Positions 50,684 through 59,967 of a DNA stretch of 64,000 nucleotides are shown in pieces. The DNA is from Gammaproteobacteria bacterium. Its GTDB lineage: Bacteria; Pseudomonadota; Gammaproteobacteria; Burkholderiales; Sulfuricellaceae. Under the pieces are notes generated by a model. It was not told where the DNA came from. It ran no database searches and saw only the letters and a list, made by a program, of their open reading frames with translations. The stretch spans positions 1 to 64,000 of the forward strand of contig JAHJGO010000026.1 of the NCBI GenBank assembly GCA_018824405.1, given 5' to 3'. Within the stretch, counting starts at the first letter, position 1. The number at the start of each line of letters is the position of its first letter. Position numbers and translations under genes: made by a program.

Positions 50684-50939
50684 CCACCTCGAAGCGCTGG
50701 CCGACAAGCTGGTGGGAAAACTCAAAGAGCACCATCACACACTCTGGCTCGATCCCGAAACACACTCGACTCAGCACGAATTTATCCAAGTGCTGATTAC
50801 TGAGCGCGAAGACCGTATTGCCAGACGCAGGGCGCTTGAGGACAAGATTGCTGGGAGTGTGATCCTGAGCGCCATCATGGGACTGATATACATCATTGGC
50901 TCTGGCGCGATGGAATACTTAAGGGAGCATTTGAAATGA
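50670..50939 (+). CDS. Small membrane protein of the lysis region
   Basis: 89 residues. Helical polar N-terminus (LADKLVGKLKEHHHTLWLDP), coiled segment, one transmembrane helix at about 62-82 (IAGSVILSAIMGLIYIIGSG). It may act with the holin, by position and topology. It overlaps the upstream gene by 14 nt and the holin gene by 4 nt. Confidence 0.65.
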   Translation: MLTDDHLEALADKLVGKLKEHHHTLWLDPETHSTQHEFIQVLITEREDRIARRRALEDKIAGSVILSAIMGLIYIIGSGAMEYLREHLK

Positions 50940-51217
50940 AACTGCCACGCCTGTTCGACTTCTACATTGCCACTGCTACCCTGATCGGCATCATCTGGTG
51001 GCTCGCCCCCCAGCAGCTTCCCGTCACGATGTACAAGATCAGCCTGATCACCCTGGCCGGGTTGGTGGGCTACTGGCTCGACCGCAGCCTTTTCCCGTAC
51101 GCCCGCCCGGACGCTTTCGTAGCAAGTCACGTAAACGATACCCGCTTTTCGGCGGCCATGATCCGCCGGGCGGTTATCGTCGGCAGCACCATCCTAGGGG
51201 TTTCACTGGGGGTATGA
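50936..51217 (+). CDS. Putative holin
   Basis: 93 residues with hydrophobic helices at about 8-24, 32-48 and 74-92. Short length, multiple transmembrane helices and location just before the endolysin gene are the basis. WWLAPQQLPVTMYKISLITL followed by GYWLDRSLFPYARP matches a holin family common in proteobacterial phages. The stop overlaps the endolysin ATG (ATGA). Confidence 0.75.
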   Translation: MKLPRLFDFYIATATLIGIIWWLAPQQLPVTMYKISLITLAGLVGYWLDRSLFPYARPDAFVASHVNDTRFSAAMIRRAVIVGSTILGVSLGV

Positions 51218-51852
51218 GATGGGTAAGTGCCGTGTGTCTGTTATCAAGTGTGCTTTTTGTGGCGGGTATGTTCCTTGTGACGAAGCCAGTGGGGGCGGAT
51301 ACTGCCCAGACTGTACCGAGAGCGGCGCTGAAGTACCAGCGCGATCTGACCCGAGAGGCGAGGGCGGTGTGGGGTTTGAACGCCAACGTCCCGGTGATGG
51401 CCGCGCAGATCCACCAGGAGAGCCGCTGGAATGAAACAGCGGAATCTAAATATGCCCAAGGGCTGGCGCAGTTCACACCGGCGACCGCGAAGTGGATCAG
51501 CGGGGCTTACCGATTGGGTGCTGCAGAGCCATTCAACCCATCCTGGGCGCTTCGCGCTCTGGTTACTTACGATAAGCACCTTTGGGATCGCACTAGCGGT
51601 GTGGATGATTGCAATCGTTGGGCTTTCACTCTGGCTGGGTATAACGGCGGCGCTGGTTGGATTATCAAGGAGCGCAAAATGGCTCGTGAAGCGGGCGACG
51701 ATCCTGATTTGTGGTTTGGTGGGGTTGAGCGATACAACGCCAGAGCCACATGGGCGTGGCGTGAGAATAGGGACTACCCGCGCAAGATATTGATAAAGCA
51801 TCAGCCGACTTATAAACACTGGGGAGTACCGGAATGTTCAACCCTCAAATGA
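51214..51852 (+). CDS. Endolysin (transglycosylase) with N-terminal signal or SAR segment
   Basis: 212 residues from ATG 51214. N-terminal hydrophobic segment at 4-23 (VSAVCLLSSVLFVAGMFLV) is either a signal peptide or a signal-arrest-release anchor. The SLT-type lysozyme domain has catalytic E69 in IHQESRW, YAQGLAQFTPATA and LAGYNGG. It degrades peptidoglycan at lysis. It overlaps the Rz gene by 19 nt. Confidence 0.87.
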   Translation: MRWVSAVCLLSSVLFVAGMFLVTKPVGADTAQTVPRAALKYQRDLTREARAVWGLNANVPVMAAQIHQESRWNETAESKYAQGLAQFTPATAKWISGAYRLGAAEPFNPSWALRALVTYDKHLWDRTSGVDDCNRWAFTLAGYNGGAGWIIKERKMAREAGDDPDLWFGGVERYNARATWAWRENRDYPRKILIKHQPTYKHWGVPECSTLK

Positions 51853-52301
51853 CTATCGCCGCCATCCTGGCGGTTATCACCTCGCTCAGCATCGGATTCT
51901 ATTCAGGGCAGGACTGGGCAACGACCAAAGCCGATGCCGAAAAGGTCGAGATGATGGTCCTGCTCCAGGAGAAGGTAGAACAGGAGCGCGTCCGGGCGGA
52001 CGAGCTATCCAAAGCGCTATCCATCGCCGAAGGGCGCATCATCACTAAAACAGTGGAGGTAATAAAATATGTTCCCAAATTTACTACTGGCAAGCCTTGC
52101 CTCGATGCTGCTGCTGTCAGCCTGCTGCAGCCCGGAAGCGGTCAGGGTTTCCAAAAACCCGCCAGCGCACCTGATGCAGAAAGTGCCGCCCCAGCTGCCA
52201 GCGATACCGACATCGCTTACTGGATCGCCGACGCAAACAACCTCTACGAAACCTGCGCCGTGAGGCTCAATACGCTTATTGATTTTGAAGCATCGGAGTA
52301 G
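51834..52301 (+). CDS. Rz: Rz-like inner-membrane spanin
   Basis: 155 residues: N-terminal membrane anchor (MTIAAILAVITSLSIGFYSG), then a long coiled coil (ADAEKVEMMVLLQEKVEQER) and a periplasmic tail. Topology and position fit a type II membrane i-spanin, which with Rz1 fuses inner and outer membranes at the end of lysis. The Rz1 frame is nested inside it. Confidence 0.85.
   Translation: MFNPQMTIAAILAVITSLSIGFYSGQDWATTKADAEKVEMMVLLQEKVEQERVRADELSKALSIAEGRIITKTVEVIKYVPKFTTGKPCLDAAAVSLLQPGSGQGFQKPASAPDAESAAPAASDTDIAYWIADANNLYETCAVRLNTLIDFEASE
52069..52263 (+). CDS. Rz1: Rz1-like outer-membrane spanin lipoprotein (nested)
   Basis: 64 residues fully inside the Rz gene in another frame. Lipobox LLSAC after a hydrophobic stretch (LLLASLASMLLLSAC), then a short Pro-rich mature part (VPPQLPAIPTSLTGSP), the defining features of Rz1. 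A GGAGG site precedes it. Confidence 0.85.
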   Translation: MFPNLLLASLASMLLLSACCSPEAVRVSKNPPAHLMQKVPPQLPAIPTSLTGSPTQTTSTKPAP

Positions 52302-52393
52302 TTGGTAGCCTCCTGTTTATCCGCTATACTCCGCTTACGCAGTTTTCCGCAAGCAGTAAAAAGTGGCAGCAGGAATGGGCGAATTGGTAAGTG

Positions 52394-52399
52394 TATAAT
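52394..52399 (+). promoter_or_regulatory. Possible phage-end promoter for tRNA-Leu
   Basis: Perfect TATAAT facing tRNA-Leu, 73 nt before it, without a good -35. It lies on prophage DNA just inside attR. Confidence 0.35.
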
Positions 52400-52419
52400 T
52401 TTGCAAGTTGTTTTAGCAC

Positions 52420-52466
52420 CCTGCAAAGCCGTCTACGCCGGTTCGATTCCGACCCCCGCCTCCAAA
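52420..52466 (+). other. Prophage attachment site attR
   Basis: Second copy of the 47-bp repeat (identical to 8966-9012). The tRNA-Cys 5' half is absent to its left, so it is not a functional tRNA. Confidence 0.93.
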
Positions 52467-52472
52467 TTCCCA

Positions 52473-52559
52473 GCCCGGGTGGCGAAATTGGTAGACGCAA
52501 CGGACTTAAAATCCGTCTTCCGCAAGGAAATACCGGTTCAAGTCCGGTCCTGGGCACCA
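52473..52559 (+). tRNA. tRNA-Leu (UAA)
   Basis: 87 nt with long variable arm: acceptor GCCCGGG/CCTGGGC, anticodon loop CTTAAAA giving UAA, encoded CCA. Without the prophage it would lie 8 nt after tRNA-Cys, so the two formed one unit that the phage has split. Confidence 0.96.
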
Positions 52560-52949
52560 AATAATTCAAATATTGACAGAAAATCTTCGATCCTGATTTT
52601 TTCTTGTTTTTTGCTATTTGATCAGGCTTCAAGTGATTAAATAAATACTGCAATGCTGAATCTGTCTGTCCTTTCTGGCGAAAACCCTTTAAACCTTCAC
52701 TTCACTGCCTTATTCGCAAGGCCCAGTCCTGTATCGGTGTGACTGTTCGTACATGCATGATTTTCAGCCAACATGCAAAATCCGGTGCATTTATTAGAAA
52801 TATTCTGTTTTAATCCTGCGTATTAATAATTCGTAATCCGGCTTGAGCTTTATTGTGGTTAATATCTGCGCTGGAAATTGTCAGCGCAGCATGTGCAAGA
52901 AGCGTGCTGTGTGAAACACTTGATTTTGAAATGAGGAATGGAGGTCGCA
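52560..52949. other. Intergenic region without a recognised gene
   Basis: 390 bp, AT-rich relative to its surroundings. I see no RNA structure or convincing coding frame. It should contain the terminator of tRNA-Leu (GATTTTTTCTTGTTTTTTGC stretch near 52595) and the promoter of the glycine-zipper gene. Confidence 0.5.
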
Positions 52950-53303
52950 ATGCCTAGGAAATCGGGATTTTTGAAATTCGGCTCACTTGCCTTGCTGGCT
53001 GTATTGACTACGCCCTCGTGGGCCGGGCGTATTGATGGCGATGCGGTAGTGGGAGGGGCGCTGGGCGGAGCGGCAGGCGCGGCGATCGGTTCTGCTGTGG
53101 GTGGGCGTGATGGTGCGATCATCGGTGGCGGCGTGGGAGGTGCGGCGGGTGCTGCGTTGATGGCAAACGACAGGAATCAAACAAGGGTGGTCAGGCAGCG
53201 AGATGTTGTGTACGTGGATGACCATCATGATAACGGCAGGCATCGTGGGCACTACAAGAACAAGCATAAAAACAAAAATGGTCGCGGTGGCGATTATGAC
53301 TAA
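52950..53303 (+). CDS. Secreted glycine-zipper protein
   Basis: 117 residues from ATG 52950, which has GGAGG at the right distance (an ATG four codons upstream overlaps that site). Signal peptide with GSLALLAVLTTPSWAG (cleavage after SWA). A glycine-zipper segment (GGALGGAAGAAIGSAVGGRD) spans about 38-75, and the tail is basic and His-rich (HHDNGRHRGHYKNKHKNKNG). Such proteins usually sit in or near the outer membrane; function is unknown. Confidence 0.8.
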   Translation: MPRKSGFLKFGSLALLAVLTTPSWAGRIDGDAVVGGALGGAAGAAIGSAVGGRDGAIIGGGVGGAAGAALMANDRNQTRVVRQRDVVYVDDHHDNGRHRGHYKNKHKNKNGRGGDYD

Positions 53304-53321
53304 ACAGATATGAGCAGAAAT

Positions 53322-53349
53322 AAAAAAGGCGCCGACGGCGCCTTTTTTA
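53322..53349. terminator. Bidirectional terminator
   Basis: AAAAAAGGCGCC-GAC-GGCGCCTTTTTT between the convergent glycine-zipper and rhlE genes; T-runs on both strands. Confidence 0.9.
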
Positions 53350-53365
53350 TTTCTTGTGCAACAGA

Positions 53366-54691
53366 TTAACCGTGACGGCGTCCGCTGTGGTGAGCAAAAC
53401 CACCACTGTTAGGGCGTTTTTCACCGCCATGAGCAAATCCGCCTTCGCGACGTGGCTGGCCGGAAGTGCCGCGGTTGCCGCCGGGTTTGCCGCCACCGGG
53501 CTTGCCGGAAAACTTGCGATCCTGACCCGAACGAGGTGCGCTTGGACGTGGCACACGCTTGGGTTCAAGGCCTGCAATAGTATGCTGTGAAATGGCTTGG
53601 CCGGTGAAGCGTTCAATCCGCTGTAGAAGCTGCATGTCCCGGTAGGAAGCGAAGGAAACGGCGATGCCGGAAGCACCTGCACGGCCAGTACGACCGATGC
53701 GGTGGACATAGTCTTCGGCAAATTTGGGCAGATCAAAGTTGATCACGTGGCTGATGCCGGCGACGTCGATACCGCGTGCTGCCACATCCGTTGCAACCAG
53801 GACGCGCAAACCACCGCGACGCAGTTTGGTCAGGGTGCGGTTACGCGCACCCTGGTTCATGTCGCCATGCAGGGCAGCCGCAGAGTGGCCCTGTGCGAAC
53901 AGGTCCTCAGCCAGCATATCGGCATCGCGCTTGGTGGCGGTGAAAACGATGGCCTGTGTCAGGTCTACGTCGGTCAGCATGTGTTGCAGCAGACGGCTCT
54001 TGTGTGCCATATCATCCACGAAATGCAGGCGCTGTTCGATGTTTTCGTGGCGATCCTGCTGTGCGGCAACCTGGATGCGTTTCGGGTCTTTCAGCAGGCG
54101 CGTGGCCAGTTTGCCGATGTTGCCATCAAGCGTGGCTGAAAACAGAAGTGTCTGGCGGCTGGCTGGGGTGGCATTGGCGATTTTTTCAACATCTTCAATG
54201 AAGCCCATGTCCAGCATGCGGTCGGCTTCATCCAGAATCAGCATTTCCAGGCGCGAGAAGTCGATACGGCCACGGTCAATATGGTCGATAAGACGGCCCG
54301 GGGTTGCGACCAGAATGTCCACGTAACCAGACAGCAATTTGTTTTGCAGCGGATAGGGCATGCCGCCGAGAATGCTCACGGTGTTGAGGCGCAGGTGTTT
54401 GCCATATTTGCGTGCCGCGTCATTGACCTGGGTTGCCAGTTCGCGTGTCGGCGTCAGTACCAGTACGCGTGGGCCCTTGCTTTTGACAGCGGAAGGGGTG
54501 GACAGGCGATGGATCGCTGGCAGCATGAAGGCTGCGGTTTTGCCTGTACCGGTTTGCGCTGAAGCCATGATGTCGCGCCCAGCCAGCACTTCAGGGATGG
54601 CTTCGGCCTGAATTGGTGTAGGCGTGGTGTAGCCGCTGTCAGCAATGGCCTGGAGAATAGAGGGATGCAGCTTGAGGTTTTCAAAAGACAC
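53366..54691 (-). CDS. rhlE: DEAD-box RNA helicase RhlE
   Basis: 441 residues. Q motif (TTPTPIQAEAIP), I AQTGTGKT (45-52), Ia PTRELATQV, Ib TPGRL, II DEAD, III SAT, IV-VI including HRIGRTGR. Basic Gly/Arg-rich tail after residue 380 (PGGGKPGGNRGTSGQPRREG), as in RhlE. It remodels RNA in ribosome assembly or cold adaptation. Confidence 0.93.
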   Translation of the reverse strand: MSFENLKLHPSILQAIADSGYTTPTPIQAEAIPEVLAGRDIMASAQTGTGKTAAFMLPAIHRLSTPSAVKSKGPRVLVLTPTRELATQVNDAARKYGKHLRLNTVSILGGMPYPLQNKLLSGYVDILVATPGRLIDHIDRGRIDFSRLEMLILDEADRMLDMGFIEDVEKIANATPASRQTLLFSATLDGNIGKLATRLLKDPKRIQVAAQQDRHENIEQRLHFVDDMAHKSRLLQHMLTDVDLTQAIVFTATKRDADMLAEDLFAQGHSAAALHGDMNQGARNRTLTKLRRGGLRVLVATDVAARGIDVAGISHVINFDLPKFAEDYVHRIGRTGRAGASGIAVSFASYRDMQLLQRIERFTGQAISQHTIAGLEPKRVPRPSAPRSGQDRKFSGKPGGGKPGGNRGTSGQPRREGGFAHGGEKRPNSGGFAHHSGRRHG

Positions 54692-54760
54692 GGAATTTCC
54701 TTAAGTTTTAAATTCGCGCGGCAACACTCATTCAGCCTTGCTTAACAAGCGAGGCTCAGG

Positions 54761-54991
54761 GTGAAGACAAAACGCTATATAAAGGGGCGCACAGGCAGGG
54801 AACGGCGAGACTTGCCGGAAATTCCGGGGGTAAACCTCTGCATAACACCGCGCGGCGCAAAAACATCGTCGCTAACCGGGGTGCAATCACATTTTCAGAA
54901 ATACCTGAAAAAGAAGGGGCCAGAGATCGATGAACTCAAATGGACGGAAATGTATCCGACCAAGCCGACGCATTATACGGGTATTTTATAA
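54761..54991 (+). CDS. Doubtful small basic ORF
   Basis: 76 codons from GTG between rhlE and typA. Basic, with no recognised motif (MKTKRYIKGRTGRERRDLPE start). Weak GAGG upstream. It fills most of a 356-bp gap but may only be the typA leader region. Confidence 0.25.
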   Translation: MKTKRYIKGRTGRERRDLPEIPGVNLCITPRGAKTSSLTGVQSHFQKYLKKKGPEIDELKWTEMYPTKPTHYTGIL

Positions 54992-55007
54992 AATTACCAG
55001 ATGGTTA

Positions 55008-55016
55008 TGCTAAAAT
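55008..55016 (+). promoter_or_regulatory. Extended -10 promoter of typA
   Basis: TGCTAAAAT (extended -10) about 32 nt before the typA ATG. There is no clear -35. Confidence 0.35.
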
Positions 55017-55047
55017 GCCCAGCTTTTTACAGCACCGGAAATTTTTC

Positions 55048-56862
55048 ATGTCACGCGCCCTCCGTAATATCGCCATTATCGCCCACGTTGACCACGGCAA
55101 AACCACGCTTGTCGACAAACTCCTGCAGCAGGCCGGCACATTTGCTGCGCACCAGCAGGTTACAGAGCGGGTGATGGACAGTAACGATCTGGAAAAAGAG
55201 CGTGGCATCACCATTCTGGCCAAGAACACTTCTATTGAGTATGAAGGCCACCACATCAACATCGTCGATACCCCGGGGCACGCTGACTTCGGAGGCGAGG
55301 TGGAGCGTGTGCTGTCCATGGTTGATGGTGTGTTGTTGCTGGTGGACGCGGTCGAGGGACCGATGCCGCAGACTCGCTTCGTAACCAAAAAAGCTTTGGC
55401 GCTTGGCCTCAAGCCCATCGTGGTAGTAAACAAGATCGACCGCCCTGGTTCACGACCAGACTGGGTGGTGAACCAGACTTTCGATCTCTTCGACAAGCTT
55501 GGCGCAACCGAAGAGCAACTGGATTTTCCCGTGGTCTATGCCTCGGCCCTGAACGGGTACGCCGCTCTTGAAGCCAATGAGAAGAGCGACAACATGCGCG
55601 TGCTGTTCGAAGCTGTTCTCAAGCACGTCCCCGCCCCTGAAGGTGATCCTGATCAGCCGCTGCAACTGCAGATTTCCGCTCTTGATTATTCCAGTTACGT
55701 CGGTCGCATCGGCATCGGTCGTGTCGCCCGTGGCAGGCTGAAACCCGGTCAGGAAGTGCTGGTCATGCGCGGTCCCGGAGACAAGGGCGCGCGAGCAAAA
55801 GTCAACCAGGTACTGGGGTTCAGCGGATTGAACCGGGTTCAACTGGAAGAGGCTCAGGCGGGCGATATCGTTGTGATCAACGGGATCGACGAGATTGGTA
55901 TTGGTATCACGCTGACTGCGATTGATGCGCCCGAAGCTTTGCCGATGCTGACCGTGGATGAGCCCACCCTAACTATGAATTTCCAGGTCAATAATTCCCC
56001 CCTGGCTGGACAGGAAGGTAAATTCGTTACCAGTCGCCAGATTCGCGAGCGTCTGAACAAGGAATTGCTCACCAACGTCGCGCTGCGTGTCAGCGAAACC
56101 GGTGATGCCGACGTGTTTGAAGTTGCCGGGCGTGGCGAATTACATCTCACGATTTTGCTCGAAACCATGCGTCGTGAAGGTTTTGAGCTATCGGTGTCGC
56201 GTCCACGCGTGCTGATCAAGGAAATCGATGGCGAGAAATGCGAACCGTTCGAAATGCTTACCGCCGATGTGGAAGACGCAAACCAGGGTGCGGTCATGGA
56301 AGAACTTGGTCGCCGCCGTGGCGATCTGCAGGACATGCTGCCCGATGGGCAGGGCCGGGTACGTCTGGATTACCGCATCCCTGCACGCGGACTGATCGGC
56401 TTCCAGTCTGAATTCATGACACTGACGCGCGGTACCGGTGTGATGAGCCACGTGTTTGACGAATATGCGCCGTTGAAGGCAGATATTCCTGCGCGTCATA
56501 ACGGCGTATTGATTTCTCAGGACAATGGCGATGCGGTGGCTTATGCATTGTGGAAGCTGGAAGATCGCGGCCGCATGTTCGTTTCACCTGGCGACAAGCT
56601 CTATGAAGGCATGATTATCGGCATTCATAGTCGCGACAACGATTTGGTAGTGAACCCGATCAAAGGCAAACAGCTGACCAACGTACGTTCTTCCGGTACT
56701 GATGAAGCTGTGCGCCTGACGCCGCCGGTTCAGTTGACGCTGGAGTCCGCGGTTGAATTCATTGCCGATGATGAACTTGTGGAACTTACCCCTAAGTCGA
56801 TTCGACTGCGTAAACGCTTCCTGACTGAAAATGAGCGCAAGCGGAACTCGCGCGGCCTGTGA
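55048..56862 (+). CDS. typA: Translational GTPase TypA/BipA
   Basis: 604 residues from ATG 55048; upstream in-frame codons contain the promoter and are not homologous. G domain: G1 AHVDHGKT (12-19), GITILAKNT (G2), [10 protein letters not shown] (G3), NKIDRPGS (G4). EF-G-like domains II, III, V and the BipA-specific C-terminal domain follow ([20 protein letters not shown] then [10 protein letters not shown]). It acts in ribosome assembly and stress adaptation. Confidence 0.96.
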   Translation: MSRALRNIAIIAHVDHGKTTLVDKLLQQAGTFAAHQQVTERVMDSNDLEKERGITILAKNTSIEYEGHHINIVDTPGHADFGGEVERVLSMVDGVLLLVDAVEGPMPQTRFVTKKALALGLKPIVVVNKIDRPGSRPDWVVNQTFDLFDKLGATEEQLDFPVVYASALNGYAALEANEKSDNMRVLFEAVLKHVPAPEGDPDQPLQLQISALDYSSYVGRIGIGRVARGRLKPGQEVLVMRGPGDKGARAKVNQVLGFSGLNRVQLEEAQAGDIVVINGIDEIGIGITLTAIDAPEALPMLTVDEPTLTMNFQVNNSPLAGQEGKFVTSRQIRERLNKELLTNVALRVSETGDADVFEVAGRGELHLTILLETMRREGFELSVSRPRVLIKEIDGEKCEPFEMLTADVEDANQGAVMEELGRRRGDLQDMLPDGQGRVRLDYRIPARGLIGFQSEFMTLTRGTGVMSHVFDEYAPLKADIPARHNGVLISQDNGDAVAYALWKLEDRGRMFVSPGDKLYEGMIIGIHSRDNDLVVNPIKGKQLTNVRSSGTDEAVRLTPPVQLTLESAVEFIADDELVELTPKSIRLRKRFLTENERKRNSRGL

Positions 56863-57044
56863 GTTGCAGAGCTGGCTTACGCTCCTTTAATAGCGTTAGC
56901 CATTACCAAAACGAACGCAAGCGGAATGCGCCTGGCTTTGCAAATGCTTGCTAGCGACTTGAAGGTTAGACGCGAGCTGTTATAAACTCCGCGACTGGCG
57001 CGGGTTTCGTGCCGGTTCCTTATTTTTTTGGGAAGGCTGGGTTG

Positions 57045-58898
57045 ATGAATAGGCAGGTGGACCTTTTGAAAACGGTAATGAGTGCGGCAGGATTAATCGC
57101 CTGTGCCGTCCCGCTTTCGTCTTCTGCTTTGCTGCTTGGTGAGTTGCGCCTGCATTCTCACCTTGGGCAGCCCCTGAGTGCTTCTGTTCCGCTTAAGGCT
57201 GGCCCGGATGAAGAGCTGGATAGCCGGTGCTTCTCCCTTTACAGACCGGAGGGCAAGGGCGATTCTGCTTCCTACCTGACCCAGGCGCGCCTGGAACTGC
57301 TTGAAACCGACGGACAGTTTCAGTTAACAATTCGCTCTTCGCAATCCATTAACGAGCCTTTTTTGCGTTTGTTGGTGCAGGAGAATTGTGGTCAGGGGCG
57401 TCTGAGTCGGGAATATACCCTGCTGCTCGATCCAGTTGAGTATGTTCGGGGCCGCGCTCCATCAGTCAAACCGGCGGCGGTGGCTGAACGCCAGATTTCT
57501 ACCATGCAGGGGCATTACCTCTGGGATGTCCGTCAGGGAGAAACGCTGGGTTCAATAGCTGCCAGCCTTTATCCTCGCCAGGTCAGCATGCAGCGTGTTT
57601 TTCTGCGTGCCATGCGTGATGCAAATCCATCATTGCGCGACACGCCTGCAGATGAGCCTCTGCCAGCGGGGGGCGTGATCCATGTACCGGCACTGCCTCT
57701 GCTTGCTTCTGCTCCTGTTACTTCGGCAGAGCCTGTCAGTCGGCCACAGCGTGTCCATCCTGCAGCCACGAAACCTGTCGCTGATCCGGTCGAGCGTGCC
57801 CAACCGCTTCAGCCTGCTGAACAGGAGGGCGGTTTCCGTCTCAAGCTTTCAACTTCCGCTCTTGATTTATCCGTGGTTGGAAAAATGACCGAAGCGCAGC
57901 GCCAGCATTTGCGTGAAAAGCAATTGCTGCTGGATGCGGATGATCAGGTGGCCAGCACCCTGAGCATGAAAAATCGCATCATGCAGCTGGAAGAGCAGAT
58001 TGAGACCATGCAGAAATCGCTGGAGCAAACCAACAGCCGCATGTTGATAAGCGAGAAGTTGGCCGTGGCTCCGGTACAGATAGCTGCACCAACTCTACCT
58101 GCGGCGAGCACAAACTGGACAAGCTGGCTGGAAAACACTTCTTTCCGTGGAATGGCAGGGGTGGGACTGATTCTGGCCCTCCTGTTTTCTGGCTGGTGGC
58201 GCTGGCACAGGCGCCAGGCAGAGGTGCAGCTCGATTCAGAACTGGCACACGAATTTGCCGCCAGTGAAATGCCTAAATACGCGCCAACTCGGTTTGAACA
58301 GCACCAGGCAATTGCAACCAAGTCTGAGACGACAGATCAGGAAGAAGATTTTCTTACCAGTGTTACCAGTATTTTTGATAATGAAGGCGAGTCGGTCACC
58401 TTCACTGAAGCCGAATCTGTGCTGGACGAGGTCGATCTTTACTTGGCTTATGGCTGGTCCAATCGTGCCATAGATTTGCTGCAGGAGTATCTCGAAAAGC
58501 ATCAGGATGATGTTCATCTGTGGAAAAAACTCTTTGAAATCTATAGCTCGCAAGGAATGAAACAGGAGTTCGAGCAGTTTGCACTGCGCTGCCAGTCAAC
58601 TTTGGATGACAGCGGCTTGTGGGTGCTGGTTCAGAAACTTGGCAGGCAACTAGATTCAGAGAATCCGCTTTATTTTTCAAGTCCAGAAGAGGCTGTTTCG
58701 GGACCTGCGGCGGAAGTTGAAGCCGAGGTGCCTACACTGGATACGCCACTTGATTTCGTTCTTGATGATGGCTTGCCAGCACAGTCAGAGAATGACAAGG
58801 AATCGAAGCATCTGGAGCTTGATCCGCTGTTCCCCGAATTATTCGAAAATACCCGCCCATTTCCTGAGAACGGAAATGGCGACAAATCGTCTTCCTGA
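57045..58898 (+). CDS. FimV-like peptidoglycan-binding membrane protein
   Basis: 617 residues from ATG 57045 (GGGAAGG site). Signal segment (1-35), FimV N-terminal domain (LLGELRLHSHLGQPLSASVP), LysM-like domain from about 158 (YLWDVRQGETLGSIAASLYP), coiled coil (305-335), single transmembrane helix (about 366-385) and a cytoplasmic C-terminal region with TPR-like helices (DLYLAYGWSNRAIDLLQEYL). FimV/HubP proteins organise poles and type IV pili. It is shorter than Pseudomonas FimV. Confidence 0.82.
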   Translation: MNRQVDLLKTVMSAAGLIACAVPLSSSALLLGELRLHSHLGQPLSASVPLKAGPDEELDSRCFSLYRPEGKGDSASYLTQARLELLETDGQFQLTIRSSQSINEPFLRLLVQENCGQGRLSREYTLLLDPVEYVRGRAPSVKPAAVAERQISTMQGHYLWDVRQGETLGSIAASLYPRQVSMQRVFLRAMRDANPSLRDTPADEPLPAGGVIHVPALPLLASAPVTSAEPVSRPQRVHPAATKPVADPVERAQPLQPAEQEGGFRLKLSTSALDLSVVGKMTEAQRQHLREKQLLLDADDQVASTLSMKNRIMQLEEQIETMQKSLEQTNSRMLISEKLAVAPVQIAAPTLPAASTNWTSWLENTSFRGMAGVGLILALLFSGWWRWHRRQAEVQLDSELAHEFAASEMPKYAPTRFEQHQAIATKSETTDQEEDFLTSVTSIFDNEGESVTFTEAESVLDEVDLYLAYGWSNRAIDLLQEYLEKHQDDVHLWKKLFEIYSSQGMKQEFEQFALRCQSTLDDSGLWVLVQKLGRQLDSENPLYFSSPEEAVSGPAAEVEAEVPTLDTPLDFVLDDGLPAQSENDKESKHLELDPLFPELFENTRPFPENGNGDKSSS

Positions 58899-58925
58899 AT
58901 TTTTCAGTACAGGACTGGCGCCAGA

Positions 58926-59912
58926 TCAGCCGCCAGTGGAGGACATGAAACGCACGATCTTGCACGGCTCCTCACGAAATTCGTGACGCTCCGGCTTGAG
59001 TGAAATGGCTTCCCGGATCGCGTCTTCCAGTTCACTGTCCGTAATACCGCCGCGCAGCAGGGGTCTGAATTCAAATTTTTCTTCTTGCCCGAGGCAGGTA
59101 TAGAGCGTGCCATCTACCGCCAACCGTACGCGGTTGCAGGTTTCGCAGAAGTGCTGTGAAATCGGGGTGATGAAACCGACGCTGAATTTCCCATCTACCG
59201 ATTTCAGGTAGCGTGCCGGACCGCCACCGGGCAGCATGCCCTCTACCAGACCAAAACGTTCCTGCAGTCGCTGTTTTACCGGTTGCAGGTCAAGAAACTG
59301 GGCCTCGCGCCCGGTGCTGCCAATGGGCATGCTTTCGATGAAGCGCAAGATGAATTCATGTTCGAGGCAGAATGCCACGATGGTGTCGATCTCGTCGTCA
59401 TTGACACCCTGAAGTGCGACCATATTGATCTTGATCGGCGCGAATCCGGCTTTTTTTCCCGCCATGATGCCGGCCAGAATCCTGTCCAGGCAATCCCTTC
59501 CGGTAATTTGCTCGATCCGATCCCGCCGTAGCGAGTCCAGGCTGACATTGATGCGTGATACGCCATTGCGCTTGAGTTGCTCGGCATATTTCGCGAGCTG
59601 GGTGGCGTTGGTGCTGAGTGAGAGATCCTCAATGCCTGGCAGGGCGGACAGTCGGCCAGCCAGTTCGGGGAGGTTTTTTCGCAGCAGTGGTTCGCCGCCG
59701 GTCAGTCGCAGGCGCTTCACTCCCAGGCGCGCAAAAGCGGCCACCAAACGTTCGATTTCGTCAAAATTCAGCCAGTGATCCGGTTCTTCATAGCCTTTGA
59801 AACCTTCTGGCATGCAATAGGCGCAGCGCAGGTCGCAGCGGTCGGTCACTGACAGGCGCAAATATTCGATATTGCGCTGGTAGCGGTCGGTGAGCGAAGC
59901 TGGGGTGGTCAT
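58926..59912 (-). CDS. moaA: GTP 3',8-cyclase MoaA
   Basis: 328 residues. The radical SAM motif CDLRCAYC has C26, C30 and C33; LTGGEPLLR follows. The C-terminal [4Fe-4S] ligands are in FCETCNRVRL and YTCLG, and the protein ends in the conserved GG. It catalyses the first step of molybdopterin synthesis with MoaC. Confidence 0.96.
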   Translation of the reverse strand: MTTPASLTDRYQRNIEYLRLSVTDRCDLRCAYCMPEGFKGYEEPDHWLNFDEIERLVAAFARLGVKRLRLTGGEPLLRKNLPELAGRLSALPGIEDLSLSTNATQLAKYAEQLKRNGVSRINVSLDSLRRDRIEQITGRDCLDRILAGIMAGKKAGFAPIKINMVALQGVNDDEIDTIVAFCLEHEFILRFIESMPIGSTGREAQFLDLQPVKQRLQERFGLVEGMLPGGGPARYLKSVDGKFSVGFITPISQHFCETCNRVRLAVDGTLYTCLGQEEKFEFRPLLRGGITDSELEDAIREAISLKPERHEFREEPCKIVRFMSSTGG

Positions 59913-59967
59913 GGCAAATGGTATCAGGCGAGTAGACAGAGTTGACTATAGCGCATGGGGAAGTGGC

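Larger units (their letters stand above)
8966..52466. mobile_element. Prophage of about 43.5 kb in tRNA-Cys
   Basis: Bounded by 47-bp attL/attR repeats with the integrase gene next to attL. Contents in order: integrase; leftward early operon (10352-19347); lipoprotein and CI repressor; Cro-like gene and rightward early operon (20607-25431); packaging, head, tail and ejection genes (25599-45810); fibres (45872-49869); lysis genes (50670-52301). The head and tail proteins resemble the BPP-1 / BcepC6B podovirus group, and the switch is lambda-like. All modules expected for a functional phage are present. One small early gene (11086-11263) is frameshifted. Confidence 0.95.

Noticed and set aside
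51219-51434. Frame with a zinc-ribbon-like CAFCGGYVPC...CPDC pattern
   Set aside because: It is an alternate frame of the endolysin signal region, has no ribosome-binding site and ends in low-complexity residues; treated as coincidence.
52420-52466. A second tRNA-Cys gene
   Set aside because: Only the 3' half is present; it is the attR repeat.
52302-52640. 112-codon open frame over attR and tRNA-Leu
   Set aside because: It reads through an attachment site and a tRNA; not coding.
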